Positions 1 to 13,989 are shown, numbered from the stretch's first letter. The stretch is 64,000 bases of DNA from Tetrahymena thermophila SB210 (GCF_000189635.1 NW_002476421.1:62001-126000); one strand, 5' to 3'. Numbers and translations are program-made. The notes: generated by a model not told the origin, from the letters alone.

Positions 1-104
1 TTACCATCTTGTAAATTATCTCCAAGTAAATCAAGTAAATTTAGATGATTATTTTGTTTTTCAAATAAAATTTTATCTTTTTCTAGACTAATTTTCTTGA
101 CGCA
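1..104 (-). CDS. possible internal exon of a gene running off the left edge
   Basis: On the minus strand the first ~100 bases read without TGA as a hydrophilic, helix-like segment (ISLEKDKILFEKQNNHLN, then LLDLLGDNLQDG). It is preceded by a CAAG that could be a splice acceptor. A second short coding-like stretch lies near 190-235, followed by a GTATAT donor-like site, but the two do not join in a common frame with any site I could find. No family is recognised. The gene, if real, continues to the left of the window. Confidence 0.3.
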
Positions 105-673
105 TTAATTAGTAAAATCAAATGATATTAAATGTGTCAAAGTAAACAATAATAAATGCTATAAATAGATGATATTTCTAAAGATGCATATACCTGTTCA
201 TATTAATTATCTCATTAAAATTATTTTGCTCAAAGTAAATAAATAGCATAAAAATATCTGATTTAGCATGAAAACTTAGTAAATACTTTTAAGCAAATAT
301 GTAAAATTTCGCTCATTCTATTCTATTTCTCTATTTATTTCAATCTATTTGAATTTTTATTAGATGAATTCTAGATTAATTAATTTAAACAATTTTTTTT
401 TCTTTTTGACGTCAATTAAGATTTCCAGAAAAGTTAATTTTTAATTTCTGATTTTGTAATTTATTTTAATTTTGAAAAAAATTCCTATCAAGTTTATTTC
501 CAATTTTACTTTTCATAGAAGTAATTTGGAAAAAAAGGTTAAAATTTAAAAGTAATGAATAAATTATCTTGCTTCACTAAAATATACAAAAGAAGGCATA
601 AATACTTGTAAATTAAAAATAACTTAGCAATTAGATTTTGAATTAAATTAACTTAAATATTTAAAATATAATT

Positions 674-2092
674 TCATTTTTTATTTTTATAATAGTGCTA
701 ATAATTTGCTTTTTTTTCCTTTATTTATTGCTAATGCTGCTTAATTTAATTTTTTTTGAAAACTATTGAGAAAGCATCTAGGGCTCTTTGTCTTGACTCT
801 TCATAGTTAACAATTCTTTTTGGGTAGGTATCTTCATTAAAATCTTCAACCCAAGTTTTAACGTATTTGAAATCAGGATCATACTTTTTTTGTTGCATTA
901 CAGGATCTAATACTCTAATGTATGGGGCTTAGTCTGTTCCTGAACCATTTACCCACTGCCATCCTCCTACATTAGCTGCTAGGTCGTAATCTATTAACTT
1001 TTAGGCAAAGTACCTCTCGCCCCATCTCCAATCGATAAGTAAATTTTTAGTTAAGAAGCTTGCAGCAATCATTCTAAGCTTATTAGGTAAGTAACCTGTT
1101 TTATTTAGTTACCTCATTCCTGCATCTAATAAAGGGTAACCAGTTTTGCCTTCGCACCATGCCTTAAACTCCTCTGGGTTGTTTCTCCATTCTACTTTAT
1201 TATAAGCCTTTTTGAAATTTTCTGTAGCAAATAGAGGAAACTAATCTATCATCATCATAAAGAACTCTCTCCAGCAGAGCTCATCAAGATATTTCTAATT
1301 AAGGAGAACGGCTTTCCTAACAAGCTCTCTGATAGAAACAGTGCCAAATCTCAAATGAACACTCATCAAAGATGTTTTAATGTGAGGGTAATCTCTTGTC
1401 TTATCATAATTTTTAACCAATTCTTCATCTAACTAGCTTGGTGGAAACTCTATTCCTGTTTTTTAAAACCCTATCTATTCTAAAGTAGGAAAAGGAACTT
1501 CTACTTAGCTTTTCCAGTAATTATTCATGAGTGACTCTGATTTGTAACTCTAATAATCAGGTTCACTAAGTAAAGAGATCCATTTTTTACTGAAAGGAGT
1601 ATAGACCTTAAATGCACTTCCATCGTCTTGATGTACTTCTTTAGCTTCAAAAATAACCTAGTCCTTAAAATCTTTGAATCCTATTCCTTTACTGTTTAGT
1701 ATCTCTTTAATCTATTAATCTCTCTTTTTTGCGTATGGTTCATAGTCTCTGTTTGTGAATACACAAGAGATATCAAATTCCTCCATAAGACTCTTGAAAG
1801 CACTTTCTGCATTAGAATGTTTGACAACCATTGTTGATCCATGTTTTCTAAGGTTATCTTACATTTAACTCAAATAATTATGAATGAATTCTACTCTGCA
1901 ATCCTTTTTATCTTCGAGCTCATTTAAAATGTCTTTGTCAAATATAAACAGAGGTACGACAGGTATAGATTCCTTTAAAGCATGATAAAGCCCAACGTTG
2001 TCAAATAATCTAAGATCTCTTCTAAACCAAAACAAATTCACTTTTTGTTTCTTTTGATTTTCACTAAATTATTTGCTATTTAATATATCCAT
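674..2092 (-). CDS. class I CPD photolyase (deoxyribodipyrimidine photo-lyase)
   Basis: A flavoprotein that uses blue light to split cyclobutane pyrimidine dimers in DNA. The frame is intronless and 472 residues long, the usual length for bacterial-type class I photolyases. It opens with [15 protein letters not shown], the N-terminal antenna-binding Rossmann domain. The FAD-binding helical domain follows, with [30 protein letters not shown] and [19 protein letters not shown], then [14 protein letters not shown] with the preceding Asn and the GTDxAPYxR block are typical of CPD photolyases rather than (6-4) photolyases or animal cryptochromes (known from the family). The C-terminus is a short Gln/Lys-rich tail beyond the conserved domain, ending at TGA. 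The start is the first ATG before the conserved WFRRDLR block. A cryptochrome with signalling use cannot be excluded from sequence alone. Confidence 0.93.
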
Positions 2093-3571
2093 TTTTTAAC
2101 TTTGTAGCCTAAAAGCTGTTTTCAGTAGAATTTACAAATTTTAATTATTTCTCATAAGATTATTTCAAAAGATTTTAATAAAAAATTGTTATAAATAATA
2201 CAATTAACTTGATAAATCCAAAGTAATAAATTTACTCGAATATTCTTCACTACTTTAAATTTAAAGTATTCTTATGTTCTACTTATAAATCCATATTTTA
2301 TTAAAAATATTTGAATAAAATTTCATTTTCGTTAAATGAATATTTAATAAATTATATGTTGATAATTATTTTCTTAAATTTAATATTTCGTTTTTAAATG
2401 ATTAAACTCATTTATAAAATCAAAAATTTATAATTTATTTTGCACCTATAGTTTTAATTTTGAATCAGGCAATAAATTAGTTTAAAATAAATTTTTAATT
2501 TACTAAAAATTGTTTTTATCAAATTTAAATACCAGGATTTCAATATATTAAATAAATTAACACCAACCCAGGCTTTATATATATTTTATTTATAAAATAA
2601 GTAAATATTGTATATTACTATTTATCAAAACCCAAATTTTTTATTTTGGATTCTTAAAAATTTTCTGAAAATTGCCTTAATATAAATTAGATTTAATTAA
2701 TGAAAGTGTTCGATATTTAACAAATGATATTATCTTTATATCAAAGCTTATTTGAACTTTTTATCATTTTAGAAAATAGTTTTCAATATTTAATTTACAC
2801 AATAAAATATTTCAACTTTTTATTAGCTTCTCAAAATAAAATTTACAATTCATTTAATATTTAAAATTGAAGAATAATTTTTTTAAATGTGAGAAAGGTG
2901 GAATTAAATTTAATTGCTTGCATCTATTAAATTTTAAAGATCATATGAAAATTTATCTCAACAATTTAAATAAATTAATTAATGTATTAGTAAAAATTGA
3001 ATTTTAAATTCAATCAAAATCTTTAGGTTTTATTGAATTAATCAATTTTTATCATTTATTATATTTATTAAAGTTATTAAGTTTATTTTTGGGAAAGACT
3101 TGTCTTTAGATAGATTTTAAAAAATTAATTAAATATTCATTTTAAAAAATATTTTTTGAATAATAAATATTTGTTTGATTTGATGATTAAAGAATGAATG
3201 AATATTTTTTGTAATTAATTAAATAGATTGAATTATATATATTATTGAAAATAGTGATTTAGGATTGAATGTCTATTATTTGTTAATTAATAATTTGATT
3301 TTTAATTTGAAAAAATTTAATAGAAAAGTATAACTAAATCTTAATTTACTTTGCGAATTTAGATCTTCTAGTTTTAATAGTAGCAAATCTTGCTAACATA
3401 TAAACAAACAAAAAATACATAAATACTACAAAATACAGAATAGAAATCATTTTAAATTTATATAATAAATTAGAAGTTTAGCTTAAAATAATGTAAATAG
3501 ATTAGCGAATATTTAAATGGTTAAGCAGCCATAAAGTCTTGAGTTTAGCAGATAAAATACAAGGGTAAAAT
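2093..3571. other. AT-rich intergenic spacer
   Basis: Very AT-rich spacer between divergently oriented genes (photolyase on minus, CH/ARM gene on plus), so it should contain both promoters. I see only A/T homopolymer runs and no coding frame, repeat or RNA gene that I can support. Confidence 0.7.
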
Positions 3572-6500
3572 ATGGAGGGAATTTATGAATTGGATTCAAA
3601 TACAACGAAGCAATTCGAAGTGGGTTCAAAAATAGGAGAACTTTTAGATAAGATAAATAAGAATAACCATAATTACACAGGGTATATGAGTTTAGATAAG
3701 TTAAAAGATTCAAATACAGCTGCATCTCGATTATATAATTGGAATATATTGACGGATGCAATGAAAAAAATGGGAATTACTTTAGATTAAGATATTAAGT
3801 CATTAATAGTTGCAGGTGATACGCAAATGTTGGCAGAAGTTTTAAAGGATATTTATGAATTTGATATGAATCAGCTAGAGAAGATTTCTATTCCTAGCTC
3901 TGCAAATTCTTTGATAGTATTAGCAAATAAAAAGTAGGAATATTATTAATAAATATATTTTTCTATGTAATTAGTCCAACCCAAGAAGTAGTTTGAAAAG
4001 AGGTTTAAAATCTGCAAATTAATCATATAATCCCTACGAAGAGAATAGAAAACAGAAGATTGAGCTAAAGCAAGCAAAGTGTAACAAAAATTGATGTTAT
4101 GAGTGATATAAATGCTTTTTTTATAAAATAAAACTAGTGGACGGTGAAGCAGGCGTTGATTTAAACAATTTAGATGTCTAAAAGAATCTATCAGAAACAT
4201 AGTCATTATTAGAATTTTTCTTAATAGGTATATCCAGACACTTCATGCTGAGACCTAAGTAGGTAGGAGAATTATAATTTACATTTAATTTTATATATCC
4301 TAGACTGAAATTATTTTATCAACTTTAAATTAATGAATTAAGAATGAAGGCATAAATGATAAATAATAAATTGTAATTATCTACAATTAACAAAGCGATC
4401 TTAATGATCAATTAAATTTTATTAAACAAAGTTGAAATAGTAGATTTGTCTGAATGGATCAAAAAAGTTTTTTGTAAATAATTTAACATTTTATAGGTGT
4501 TTTGGTTTAAGTTATTGTGCTTATTCAAAGTATCAATGGAAATCTAAAACATAAATTGAATTGCTTCAAATATAAATAATGCAAAATGGAATTACAAAAA
4601 AATAATTTAAGTCTTTTAAATAAATAAATTGATATTTCTTAAAAACAAACTTTTTAGATTTTTATTTAAACTATTAAAAAATTCAGAGCATTGTTTTAAA
4701 AATAAATTTTCATTTTTGTTTTAAAATGTGTGTTTTATTTTTTATTATTTTGGAAATTTTGTTATAAATATTTTATAAAAATAGGCAGCCACTCTTTTAT
4801 CCAACGGAAACAAATATTTTGCTCATGTCTTAGTCAAAGGTTTGAAAAGTGATTTTAATCCAGTAGAAAAATTTTTGTAAGATATCTATGTGAATGTGAA
4901 GAGATTGCTTTTATTTATTGAAGTGGAAGAAGCTAATATTCCTATTATTTTGAATACTCTTAAACCAGGTTTATTATCTAAAAATGAAGAAGTTTCTCTT
5001 TGGAGTTGTCGTATTTTTAGTAAAATGTCTTTTGATTTAGCCAACTTAGAGCTTCTTGCTCCTGCTTATGACTGGTTCACTTCATAAATGGGTGGTCTAT
5101 ATAGTGCTGTTATGTGCCTAAGAAGACATCAAAATTTAAAAGACACGATTGTCAGTTTTATGGTTTAAATCAGCAGATACAATTTAACTGATTTTTTAAC
5201 TGTTTAACTAAGAAAAATAATTGAAAATAACAAAGAGTATATTGATTTCATCAACCTAATTTTTTCATCATTAACAAGTACAAAAATGAGCAAAGAAGAA
5301 GTAAATCATTTATTTTAAAATTTTAAAATTTTAATATTTTTAATATTTAAGTTTAAATGTTTTTAATATCTGTTTGATTAAAAAACAAATTTTTATTTTA
5401 TAATAAAGTTATTGAATTCTAAGATCATTGAATATTGGGTGGATAATTGCTTAAAAATGGCAGAAAATGATCCTCTGAAAAATTAAATTAATGATAGAGA
5501 AAGTGCATTATCTCTTTTAGTCAATATTTGGAAGAGCTATCCACTATACATTGAAGAAACACCTCAGCTAACTGAAAAAATTTTAGATTTATTAAAAAAG
5601 GGAAGTAGAGATAAAAATTTTTGTCTTTAAATAGGTTCGTTTGCTAAGTTATTTGAGCTTTTAGATTATCTTGCTACAGATAGGAATCCTTTGGCAGCAC
5701 TAATTTATAAAAAACTTACTTTTTCTTTTATTGAAAACCATGCTGATATTGAATTAAGATAATTTATTCTTTTAAATTTTTCAAGAGCTTTTAAAAAATT
5801 TAACACAATTCCAACCGAAATATTGCTCGAGCCTTTAATAAGATAAATTTAGGTAATTAATATCATTAATGTAATTTTATTGTTAATATATTTTTTTATA
5901 GGTTAGCTAAAATTCATCTTACATTTTGAATATTTGTGACATAGAATTTTTGAGAATTAGTTCGACTCATCCAAAATTAAAATTAAAAATGTGCATCTAG
6001 CTAATTGATCTGTTATCTAAAGTATACTTAAATGATTTAGTATATTCTTAGTCTATTTTTGATCCTATAAGCTAAATGATTGCTCGCTTTGTTGAGGATG
6101 AAGCATTTTAAGAATATTTAGTGAAACTTACAAAGATAGCTTTGGCTATGTTTTTTAACAGTTGCAAAAATAAAAAAGGGAATAAATAAAAATATGATAA
6201 ATATGGTTAGAATTTATATGATGCTCTTAACGAGGCTAACGAAACAGAAATTATAAATGCTTAAAAAAGAGGTTTGATAATCTAATTATTAAAATGGATC
6301 ATCGAATAATAGTGTTCAAATCTAAATGATTAACTTAAGCCTTTATTAGTACATGTTTATTTATAGCTCAAGCAAATTAAGCAAGAAAATAAAGGTAAAT
6401 AAAGCTCATATTGGTTTAAATATTTTAATTCAAACTTCTTTTATATATTTATTAAAGGAGTTGTGATGCTTTTAGGATTGTTGGGAGACCCTGAAGCAAT

Positions 6501-9263
6501 TATTTAAGAAATTGAAGAGCAAAACTAAATCTAAGAGTAAGAAGAGAGAGACAGACAAGCTAGAATAGATTAATATAATTAGATGTATAGTGAATAATAA
6601 TTAGAAAATGATTCTAAATAATAGCAAAAAAGATATTATAAAGGGGAAAATTATGACGATGATAAGCCTAAACAAAACTAAGAAAATATATGGGTAGAAA
6701 ATATATTTGATAACAATTAAGAAGGAGATAAGTAATCTAAAATGGATGATGAGTTTTATTAAAAAAATGGTAAATTATTAAATTTAATAATATCAAGTGC
6801 TTCAATGATAATAAATAGGAATAGGATTGAAGTAAAAAAATAGTGAGAAACAAAAAAAGCCAGAATAGGAAAGAAATTTGAATTCAAAGGCTATCATGCA
6901 AATAGAGCAGATTAAAATGAGGAGAGAAGAAGAATAAAAAAGAAAGTAATAAGAAGAAGAGCTTAAGAAATAAAAGAAAGAGTAATAAATAAAAGCCGCT
7001 GTAGAAGAAATAAATAAAAGAAATGCCAAGTTAGGAGTTGCCAAAGAAGGAGATTCTAAAATCCCCTTAAAACTCATCTATGATTAGAACACTTTGCCTA
7101 AAGATATCAGCAAAATTGAATAAATACAACTTATTAATATTGAAGAGCTCGAAGAGAGAGACAGAGAAACATTAGGCATGGCCTTAAAAAAATATCACAA
7201 ATCTATAAAGGCTCTTTTCACTAAATACCAAAACAGCACAACAACAATTAAAAAGTAATTAAAGTCTATTTTTTCATTTAAATATTTAGCATTTGAAAAA
7301 TAAAAAAAATTAATTTATATTTTCTTCTAATTAATTCAATTCAACAAATGTATGTTTAAGCCATTTATTTATTTAATTAATTAATTTAAAATTGATAGAG
7401 GAGACTTCTTTGCTTAAATGAGAGAAAAAATTGATTTGATTTCTATTCAAGATATTGGCAAAATGATAAAAGAAAACGACTTACTTGATTTGTGTACAAA
7501 GGAAGAACTTGTTTAGTTGATAAAACTGATAAATGCCAAGACTGTTGAAAAAGTAAGCAAGACTTATATTGAGGAATCAACTTGATTTTTTTAATTATTT
7601 ATAAAAAGGGAGATACTAGTCCTCTTGATTTAGATGATTTCAGTAAATATTTGGTGTAATTTGCTTTGCTAATTTACAGCAGACCACCAAAGGATATGAG
7701 AGGCTGCCATGCTGGTTAAATATTTGAGTAGTTATTTAAACATATTGCAGCTGCAACTAAAAAAAGAGGTGAGAATTCCTAGATTTATTCTAACCCAGAG
7801 TTTTTTAACGTTCCTCTACACGAGTAGTAAGAGATTAATAAAATTAATAATGCTTTGCTTATTAATCGCGATTATCCTATCCCTGAAAATTATAAGAAAA
7901 TAGTAGATAAGGATATGCAGCTAAATTATAGTCTAAACAAAAAAGCGTAAATAGGTATTCCTCAGGGTTACCTCTATGGATATTAAATAATAAATGATTT
8001 ATTTAACAAGTTATTTAAGTAATTAATTAAGAAAATAATTTCATAAATTTAATATTTCTTTCATTATTTATCTAGAGTAAATATAATTGAACCAATAACT
8101 AAAATAACTCTTGTAGACAAAGTAAAACCTAAGCCACCTTCTTAAGCAGGATTACCTCGTAAGGCTGCAAGTGTTTAAAGCAAAGAAAATCAAGAATAGC
8201 CATAAAGATAACCTCTAATTAATAACCAAGAACCAGAGGAAAAGCAAGTTAAAAAAAATATGAAGACTGGTTAAATAGGAAGATTAAGTATGTTAGTTAA
8301 TTTTTGTTTAAAAATGATGTTTTTCATTTTATTTATTTATTAATTTATAGATAATTTGAGGAGCTTTGGAGATATCAATTAGTCAGAGCAAGCAGCGCCT
8401 CCTCCTCCTATCCCTTAATTTAAGTCTTAGCAGAACGCGAACGCATAAGAAAGAGGAAGGACAAGAAGTCCATAGAAATAAATCATGAATAAAGTACTTT
8501 AAAGTAAAATTGAATAGTAAGAAAATGAGCTGAAGTAAAAAAAATCAAAAGATGTACGGATTAAGCAAAGATAATAAGTAAATTTAATAAAAAGTTTCAA
8601 TTAACTTTCAATAAATTGATAATGTACTATCTATCTACAAAAGGAATTAAAAGAAGAGTTAGAGAAGATAAAGGAACTAAAGAAGGAGTAAGAATTAAAG
8701 TAAAAAGAAGAAGAAAAATAAAAAAGGTTAGAGCAAGAGGAGGCTGAAAGAAAGAAAAGAGAAAAATTTTTGAAAGAGCAAGAGTTGAAAAAGTAAAAGG
8801 TGAGAGAACATTAAATAAAACTAGAAGAAGAAAAAAAATAAAAAGAGTAGCATATCATAGATTAAAAGAAAGAATTAGAATAGCAAAAGAAAAAAGAAGT
8901 TGATGAGTTTATGAAAAAGCAGAAGCAAAAAATTGAAAAAGACCTTTAGGAACTAAAGTTGTAATAGCAAAAAGAAAGAGAAGAGTAAGAAAAATATAAA
9001 GAGCAAGAGAGACTAAAAGAAGAAAAAAGAAAGAAAAAGGTAATTAATTCATTAATTAATTATCTACAAATAATAAATTAAAATTTTTAAAATCTTCTTA
9101 CATTTAATTGATCTAATTTATGTTTTTTTTTTAAATAAATTAATAGAATCTCTAAATTCTCTTGAGTGCTTAAGACAAAAAAAAGAATGACCCATAAGGA
9201 GAAAACAAAGAAGAAGAAAATAAAAACGATTAAAGTGACACACAACAATAATAACAATAATGA
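3572..9263 (+). CDS. large CH-like / armadillo-HEAT / coiled-coil protein, probably ciliary or cytoskeletal
   Basis: I do not recognise this protein as a named family. Fourteen exons: 3572-3916, 3975-4080, 4138-4529, 4785-5300, 5409-5852, 5902-6394, 6458-6769, 6819-7254, 7399-7552, 7609-8018, 8076-8287, 8351-8577, 8644-9039 and 9147-9263. They sum to 4560 nt (1519 aa). Residues 1-110 resemble a CH_2/SPEF-type calponin-homology domain (VGSKIGELLDKINKNN, then SRLYNWNILTDAMKKMGITL). Residues ~150-750 are helical repeats of armadillo/HEAT type (NKAILMINQILLNKVEIVDL; VSLWSCRIFSKMSFDLANLE). Next come a Lys/Glu/Gln coiled coil, a globular part around residues 980-1220 (SRPPKDMRGCHAGQIFEQLF) and a second long charged coiled coil ending in an Asp/Asn tail and six glutamines before TGA. 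The 6395-6457 intron has a length divisible by three and could be retained. Architecture suggests an axonemal or basal-body protein; that is inference. Confidence 0.8.
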
Positions 9264-11520
9264 CGATGATAATAATAATAAAAATAGCAATAATAAAACA
9301 AGTAATAATACAAATATGATTGAACATAGTACAATAAAAAATTTTAGATAAATGAAATTTAAAAAAATGTATTTATTTATTTAAATTATTTAAATGAGAG
9401 ATTGATTCTCTTATCAATTAATAAGTTTATAATAATTCTTAGAATAGAGTTTTAACAATATTTTTAATAAGTGCGCCATTTATCTTATTTGTAAATAACT
9501 ATAGTTTGATAAATTTTGAATGGTATTTCTTCAAAAACTAATTTATATCTCAAAAAATATCAGAAACTAAAAAATAGTTAGTAAATTTTTTATTTTGTAA
9601 CTCTCAACTAATTTAAAAAGTTAGCATTTTTAGTAAATAATTGAAGTAAAAATAATTTTAAAATTATTAAGTTTTAAGTAAATAGATAGATAGATAAATA
9701 AATAAATTATTAATAATAAATCTAAAGCAGTTTCTATTTTTAAAATAATTACTGTACAGTTAAATTTACGTTAAAAAACTTTTTAAGGCTTGTGGTGATG
9801 AATTTCCTCTAAAAGTGAGAAGTCTATTAAAAAGCGATTTATATTAATTTTAAAAGAATTGGAAAATCTAAAATTTTCTGTTAACATTATATAAAACTTT
9901 AGAAAAGAACTATTTTTAAAAATAAGTATGTATCCCAAATAAAAAATTGGTAGAAAATTACAAAAACAAGCCATATATCTATTTTAGAAACTTAGAATGA
10001 ATACTATAAAATTTATTATCAAATGAATAAGATGCTTAAATACTACAAACAATATATATTTAATTAACTTCATTTATATTAATTCTAAATTATCATTGAT
10101 ACAGTTTGAACATAAAAACATAGATTTTGTAATTATAAATTATTTATGTTATAAATAGAAAAATGAAGCAAATATGTCACGAAAAAAAAAAATATTTCCT
10201 TTTATTTATATCAATCTATTTTTGATGTGAATCCATCTATTTTGAATTATTTATACATGTATATTTTAACCTCTAAAAATATATGCAGCACAATTTACTT
10301 TGATTTTGCTATTATTTTAATTCACTATTAAATTATTTATTACTTTGATTATTTTTATACGATAAAATTGGTCGAGTGATTCATTATACGATTTGATTTC
10401 TGTGGTTGTAGCTTTTTAATTAACAATAAGAAATTGATTGATCAGTTACTAGAGCATTTTTAGCAAGGGTAATAATGAGAAAAATATATAAAAAAAAATA
10501 GTTTTTCATTTTTTATTAGTAGAAAAAAAGTTTTTTTTATTGTTTAAATAGCTGTAGTTAATTATTCTACTTTTAGGAAATGTAAAATCAACAAATAGCT
10601 TTAATTTTATTTATCTTTTTGGCATATACAATCATTTACATTTATGGACTCAATGAATATGATTTCATCATCTAATCAATGATTTAGTTATATTATTAAT
10701 TTATTTCCTTTTAAATGTATCTACTTTTAATTTATTTTTAAGATAAATTAACGTCAGAAGGAAAATTAATAATAAATTTTGAATCTAAGCAATTATATTG
10801 GCTAACTAAATCAGATTAAAAAACTGTTCAATTTAGGTAACCAATAAAAAATTTAAATCAATCATAAATCAGCCAATCAATCATTCAAAAAACAAACCAA
10901 CCAATCAATCTATAAGCTGTAGTCTCAATAAAGCCTTTGATTAGTTAAGAAGCTTATGTTATTAAATTTTTACTCATTTTTAGAAAAATTTACTGAATCA
11001 ATAAAATAAAACAATTTATAATCACTTTTATTAAATATTTGATGGAATTCAATATAAAATGGTAAATTAAATAAATAAAAAAATTATTTTTTTTTTCAAT
11101 TTCTTAAATTAATATTCATCTTTTAAAATAAAATAATAAGTAAAAAATCTCAAAAGAAAAATTGCAAAACATTATCACTTCACTAAAAATAGACGTACCT
11201 GATAAAAATACGATTTAAAAAGATAATTCTAGTGATAGTCTTAGTATCTTCTATTTAGTTTTAGATACTTTTTTTAAATAATTATATCAAATGAATTTTA
11301 AAAATTGTTACAATAAAAGCCAAGGAGTTTTTACCCTTCAATAAATATAACAAGAAAACTTTAAAGTATATTTTTGTTACTTCTCTATGATTAAGTAAAA
11401 TATTGAGTTCCAATTGGTTTATATGTTAATCAAAAACTAAAAAAGTATAAATAAATAAATAAATAATAAATTAAAAATTAACATATCAGAAAAAGACTAA
11501 ATAAAACTTGAGAACAACTA
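9264..11520. other. intergenic spacer inside duplication unit A
   Basis: Non-coding, AT-rich, with a short GATA/AATA tetranucleotide stretch near 9680-9710 and CAAT/CCAA-rich runs near 10860-10915. Its sequence from ~9590 on is repeated at 16760-18634 with scattered substitutions and indels. I see no coding frame or RNA gene in it. The part just before 11521 is probably the promoter of the membrane-protein gene, because it is among the better conserved spacer parts between the two copies. Confidence 0.6.
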
Positions 11521-13989
11521 ATGGATCTTTTAAGGTTAGACGTATTTTCTTCAGAATTTTACTTTAATTTAGGCTTCAACCGCTCAAGCAGAAAAGGGAG
11601 CTATACAGGATTACTTTTGTCTTTCTTGAGTGCAGTTACAGTCTTGTCTTACTTCATCTATCTGCTTTATCTTTATTTTAATAATCTAATTGATACAAAG
11701 TATAGGTCGTAAAGCTTTATTACTTAAGATAGAATAGATGTACCACTGCAATAAAATTTGATTGCTTTTTAATTTTAAACAGATGTAAATCAAACAGTCG
11801 AATAGTTATAAGCGAAAGAAAATAAGACTTATCTAGTCTACTATGCAGAATTGCTATATTAATCTGGTACCGATACTTAACTTCTACACCTTGATATTGT
11901 TTAATGTTAAGATCCTGAGCTTTAAGGATTCAATTGCATAGACTATTCTAAAATTAGCAATTACACTCTTTATTTTAACCCAAAAACAACTGAAACATCT
12001 ATGATCATTTTATATTTTTATGGTTGCTTAGATGTAGATAGAGTCAAGAAAACTATTCCTGACAATTGCGCCACACAATAAGAAATAAATGCATTAGTAG
12101 ATTCTCCTTTAATGATATAAAATATCAAATTATACACTCAATAGTACAATACAACATCTAAATAAATACAGACAAATTTCAGAAATTTGTAGAATTATAT
12201 TTAATCGGACTCTTCGCAATAAGTACTTTTAAAGGTGTAAACGCAACAGACCAAAGTAAACCAAGGATTAGTGTTTCAGTCACAAGAATAATTCTCTTCA
12301 CCAATTTCATTCTTACAAAATACTCAAAGTTTTGATAAGGCTGGCTCACTTAAATTAGGTTTTGGACCTTATAATAATATTCTTCTATAACTTGATGAAA
12401 TCATTTTAGAAGTAGAAATTACATATCCTACTATCACAGAAATATTAGCGCTTGTAAATAGTGTTGTAGCTATTTGTATGAGTTTGAAAGTTCTTGGCAG
12501 GCTTCTTTCTTAAAAGCTGATCAAATAAGACTTGATTATGCTCTTTTTGCAAAATTTATTCCAAGATAAATATGAGGAGATTGTAATAAAGAATAAATTA
12601 ATAGATTAAAAAGAAACAGATTCTTTATTTAAAGAGATATAAGGAAGTTCTACCTAACAAAAATAATAATAATAATAATAACAATAATAATAGAGCTGTC
12701 ATATCCAACTTGGAAATTAAACAGATAATTATGAATTAAAACAAAGCTAAGATGAAGGAGGAAAAAAATAGGATTTTGTAGATAATTGCCTTAAAGATTC
12801 AAGGGAACCGTAACATTATAGACTGAATAAAAGATAAGTATAATCTCAAAATTTACAGAAAGGGGTATGTGGATTTGATAAAAAAGAGGATGTTTTGAAT
12901 TTTTAAGATCCCACTGAAGTCAATTAAAATGATGAAGATTTTATAGATATTTTTGTACCTAGTTTTTTGACAAAATCAAGAGAGTCTGTGGAAAAAAGCT
13001 AAAGCATCAACTCAGATCATCCTATTTTAGACATTTAAAACCCTAATTTTTAGGATGAAGTTATAAACCAAAGCGAACTTACAAAAACTGAAGGAAATTC
13101 TCCATATCAAAATAAATAAAAAAAATATATTAAAAAAATATCAAATACTAGTGAAGGCTTGGGAACATTAGAATAAATGATTACTTCACCTAAAACCAAT
13201 AGACCTTTTATTTCTCCAAAAAAAAGCTCTGAATTAATTTCTCTTCCTAGAGAGGAACCTCTCTAATAGTAATTTAAGTAATAACCTTTAAAAAATCCAT
13301 AAAACAACCAGAATATTGAAATGACAACTTTTGAGGAGTAAAGAAAGAAAAAATACAGTCTGGACTTATTACAAAGAATATCTTCTTTTAAATAAAAGAT
13401 TACATAAAATAATGTTATTAAATAATAACTTGAAAAAATTTTATTTAAAAAAAAGTATTTCATTTTAATTAAAATAAATAAAACTTATTTAATTTTTTAT
13501 AAATAAAATAGAATTGTTGATAAAAAAAGTTACCTTTTAAGTTTAGGAATAGAAGATAAATCAATGAAGAAAATTTATGGATAAATGCACAAACATCTTG
13601 ATATCTACTAGATTTATAAGGATCTCATTTTATTGAAGAAAGCTATGATGATTATTTTGGATTAAGAATAATTGGCTGCCCTGCAACTAGTAGGTTGCTC
13701 AACAGAGTTTCTTGAAATTGATGACTTCGATGAAAGCTAAAACATTAAAAAAATGAGTAAATAAATGAATAAATTGATTTATATTTATTAATAAAGAATT
13801 TACTAAAATTTATTAGTTTAATAAAATAGATTGAGTCATTTTGAGAAAAGCCAAGCACTTTCTGATAACTTTGATTTACAATAAGAGTTTATCAAAAACT
13901 TTTATTAAAAATGTAAAGATAAGCCATAAATTTCAGAAATTGATAAAAGAATATTATCATCTATTGTATTCAAAGATAGATCAAGTTGA
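11521..13989 (+). CDS. two-pass membrane protein with long Gln-rich cytoplasmic tail (tandem paralogue 1)
   Basis: A lineage-specific membrane protein; function unknown. Three exons (11521-13454, 13512-13756, 13817-13989) give 783 residues ending at TGA. A short N-terminal stretch (MDLLRLDVFSSEFYFNLG) precedes membrane segment 1 at about residues 30-52. A ~250-residue, probably lumenal or extracellular domain follows, with cysteines in QDPELQGFNCIDYSK and FYGCLDVDRVKK. Membrane segment 2 is at about 306-330 (LVNSVVAICMSLKVLGRLL). The tail of over 400 residues contains a ten-Gln run written with TAA, CAA and TAG near 12662-12690. The C-terminal part is more conserved between paralogues (LKKAMMIILDQEQLAALQ; VGCSTEFLE). 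The first intron could be read through in frame here, but its 1-nt length difference from the sister copy supports splicing. Putative membrane proteins with this layout are common in ciliate genomes. Confidence 0.85.

Noticed and set aside
9087-9351. Short overlapping open frames on both strands (61-69 codons)
   Set aside because: They are low-complexity shadows of the last intron and last exon of the CH/ARM gene and of the TAA/CAA tail after it.
10860-10915. CAAT/CCAATC-rich run as a regulatory element
   Set aside because: Present in both duplication units (also near 17990-18030), but the pattern is simple sequence and there is no evidence linking it to regulation.
13455-13511. Read-through of the first short intron of the 11521 gene as coding
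   Set aside because: It is in frame there, but the sister copy differs in length by one base at the same place, which would break the frame, so splicing is the better model.
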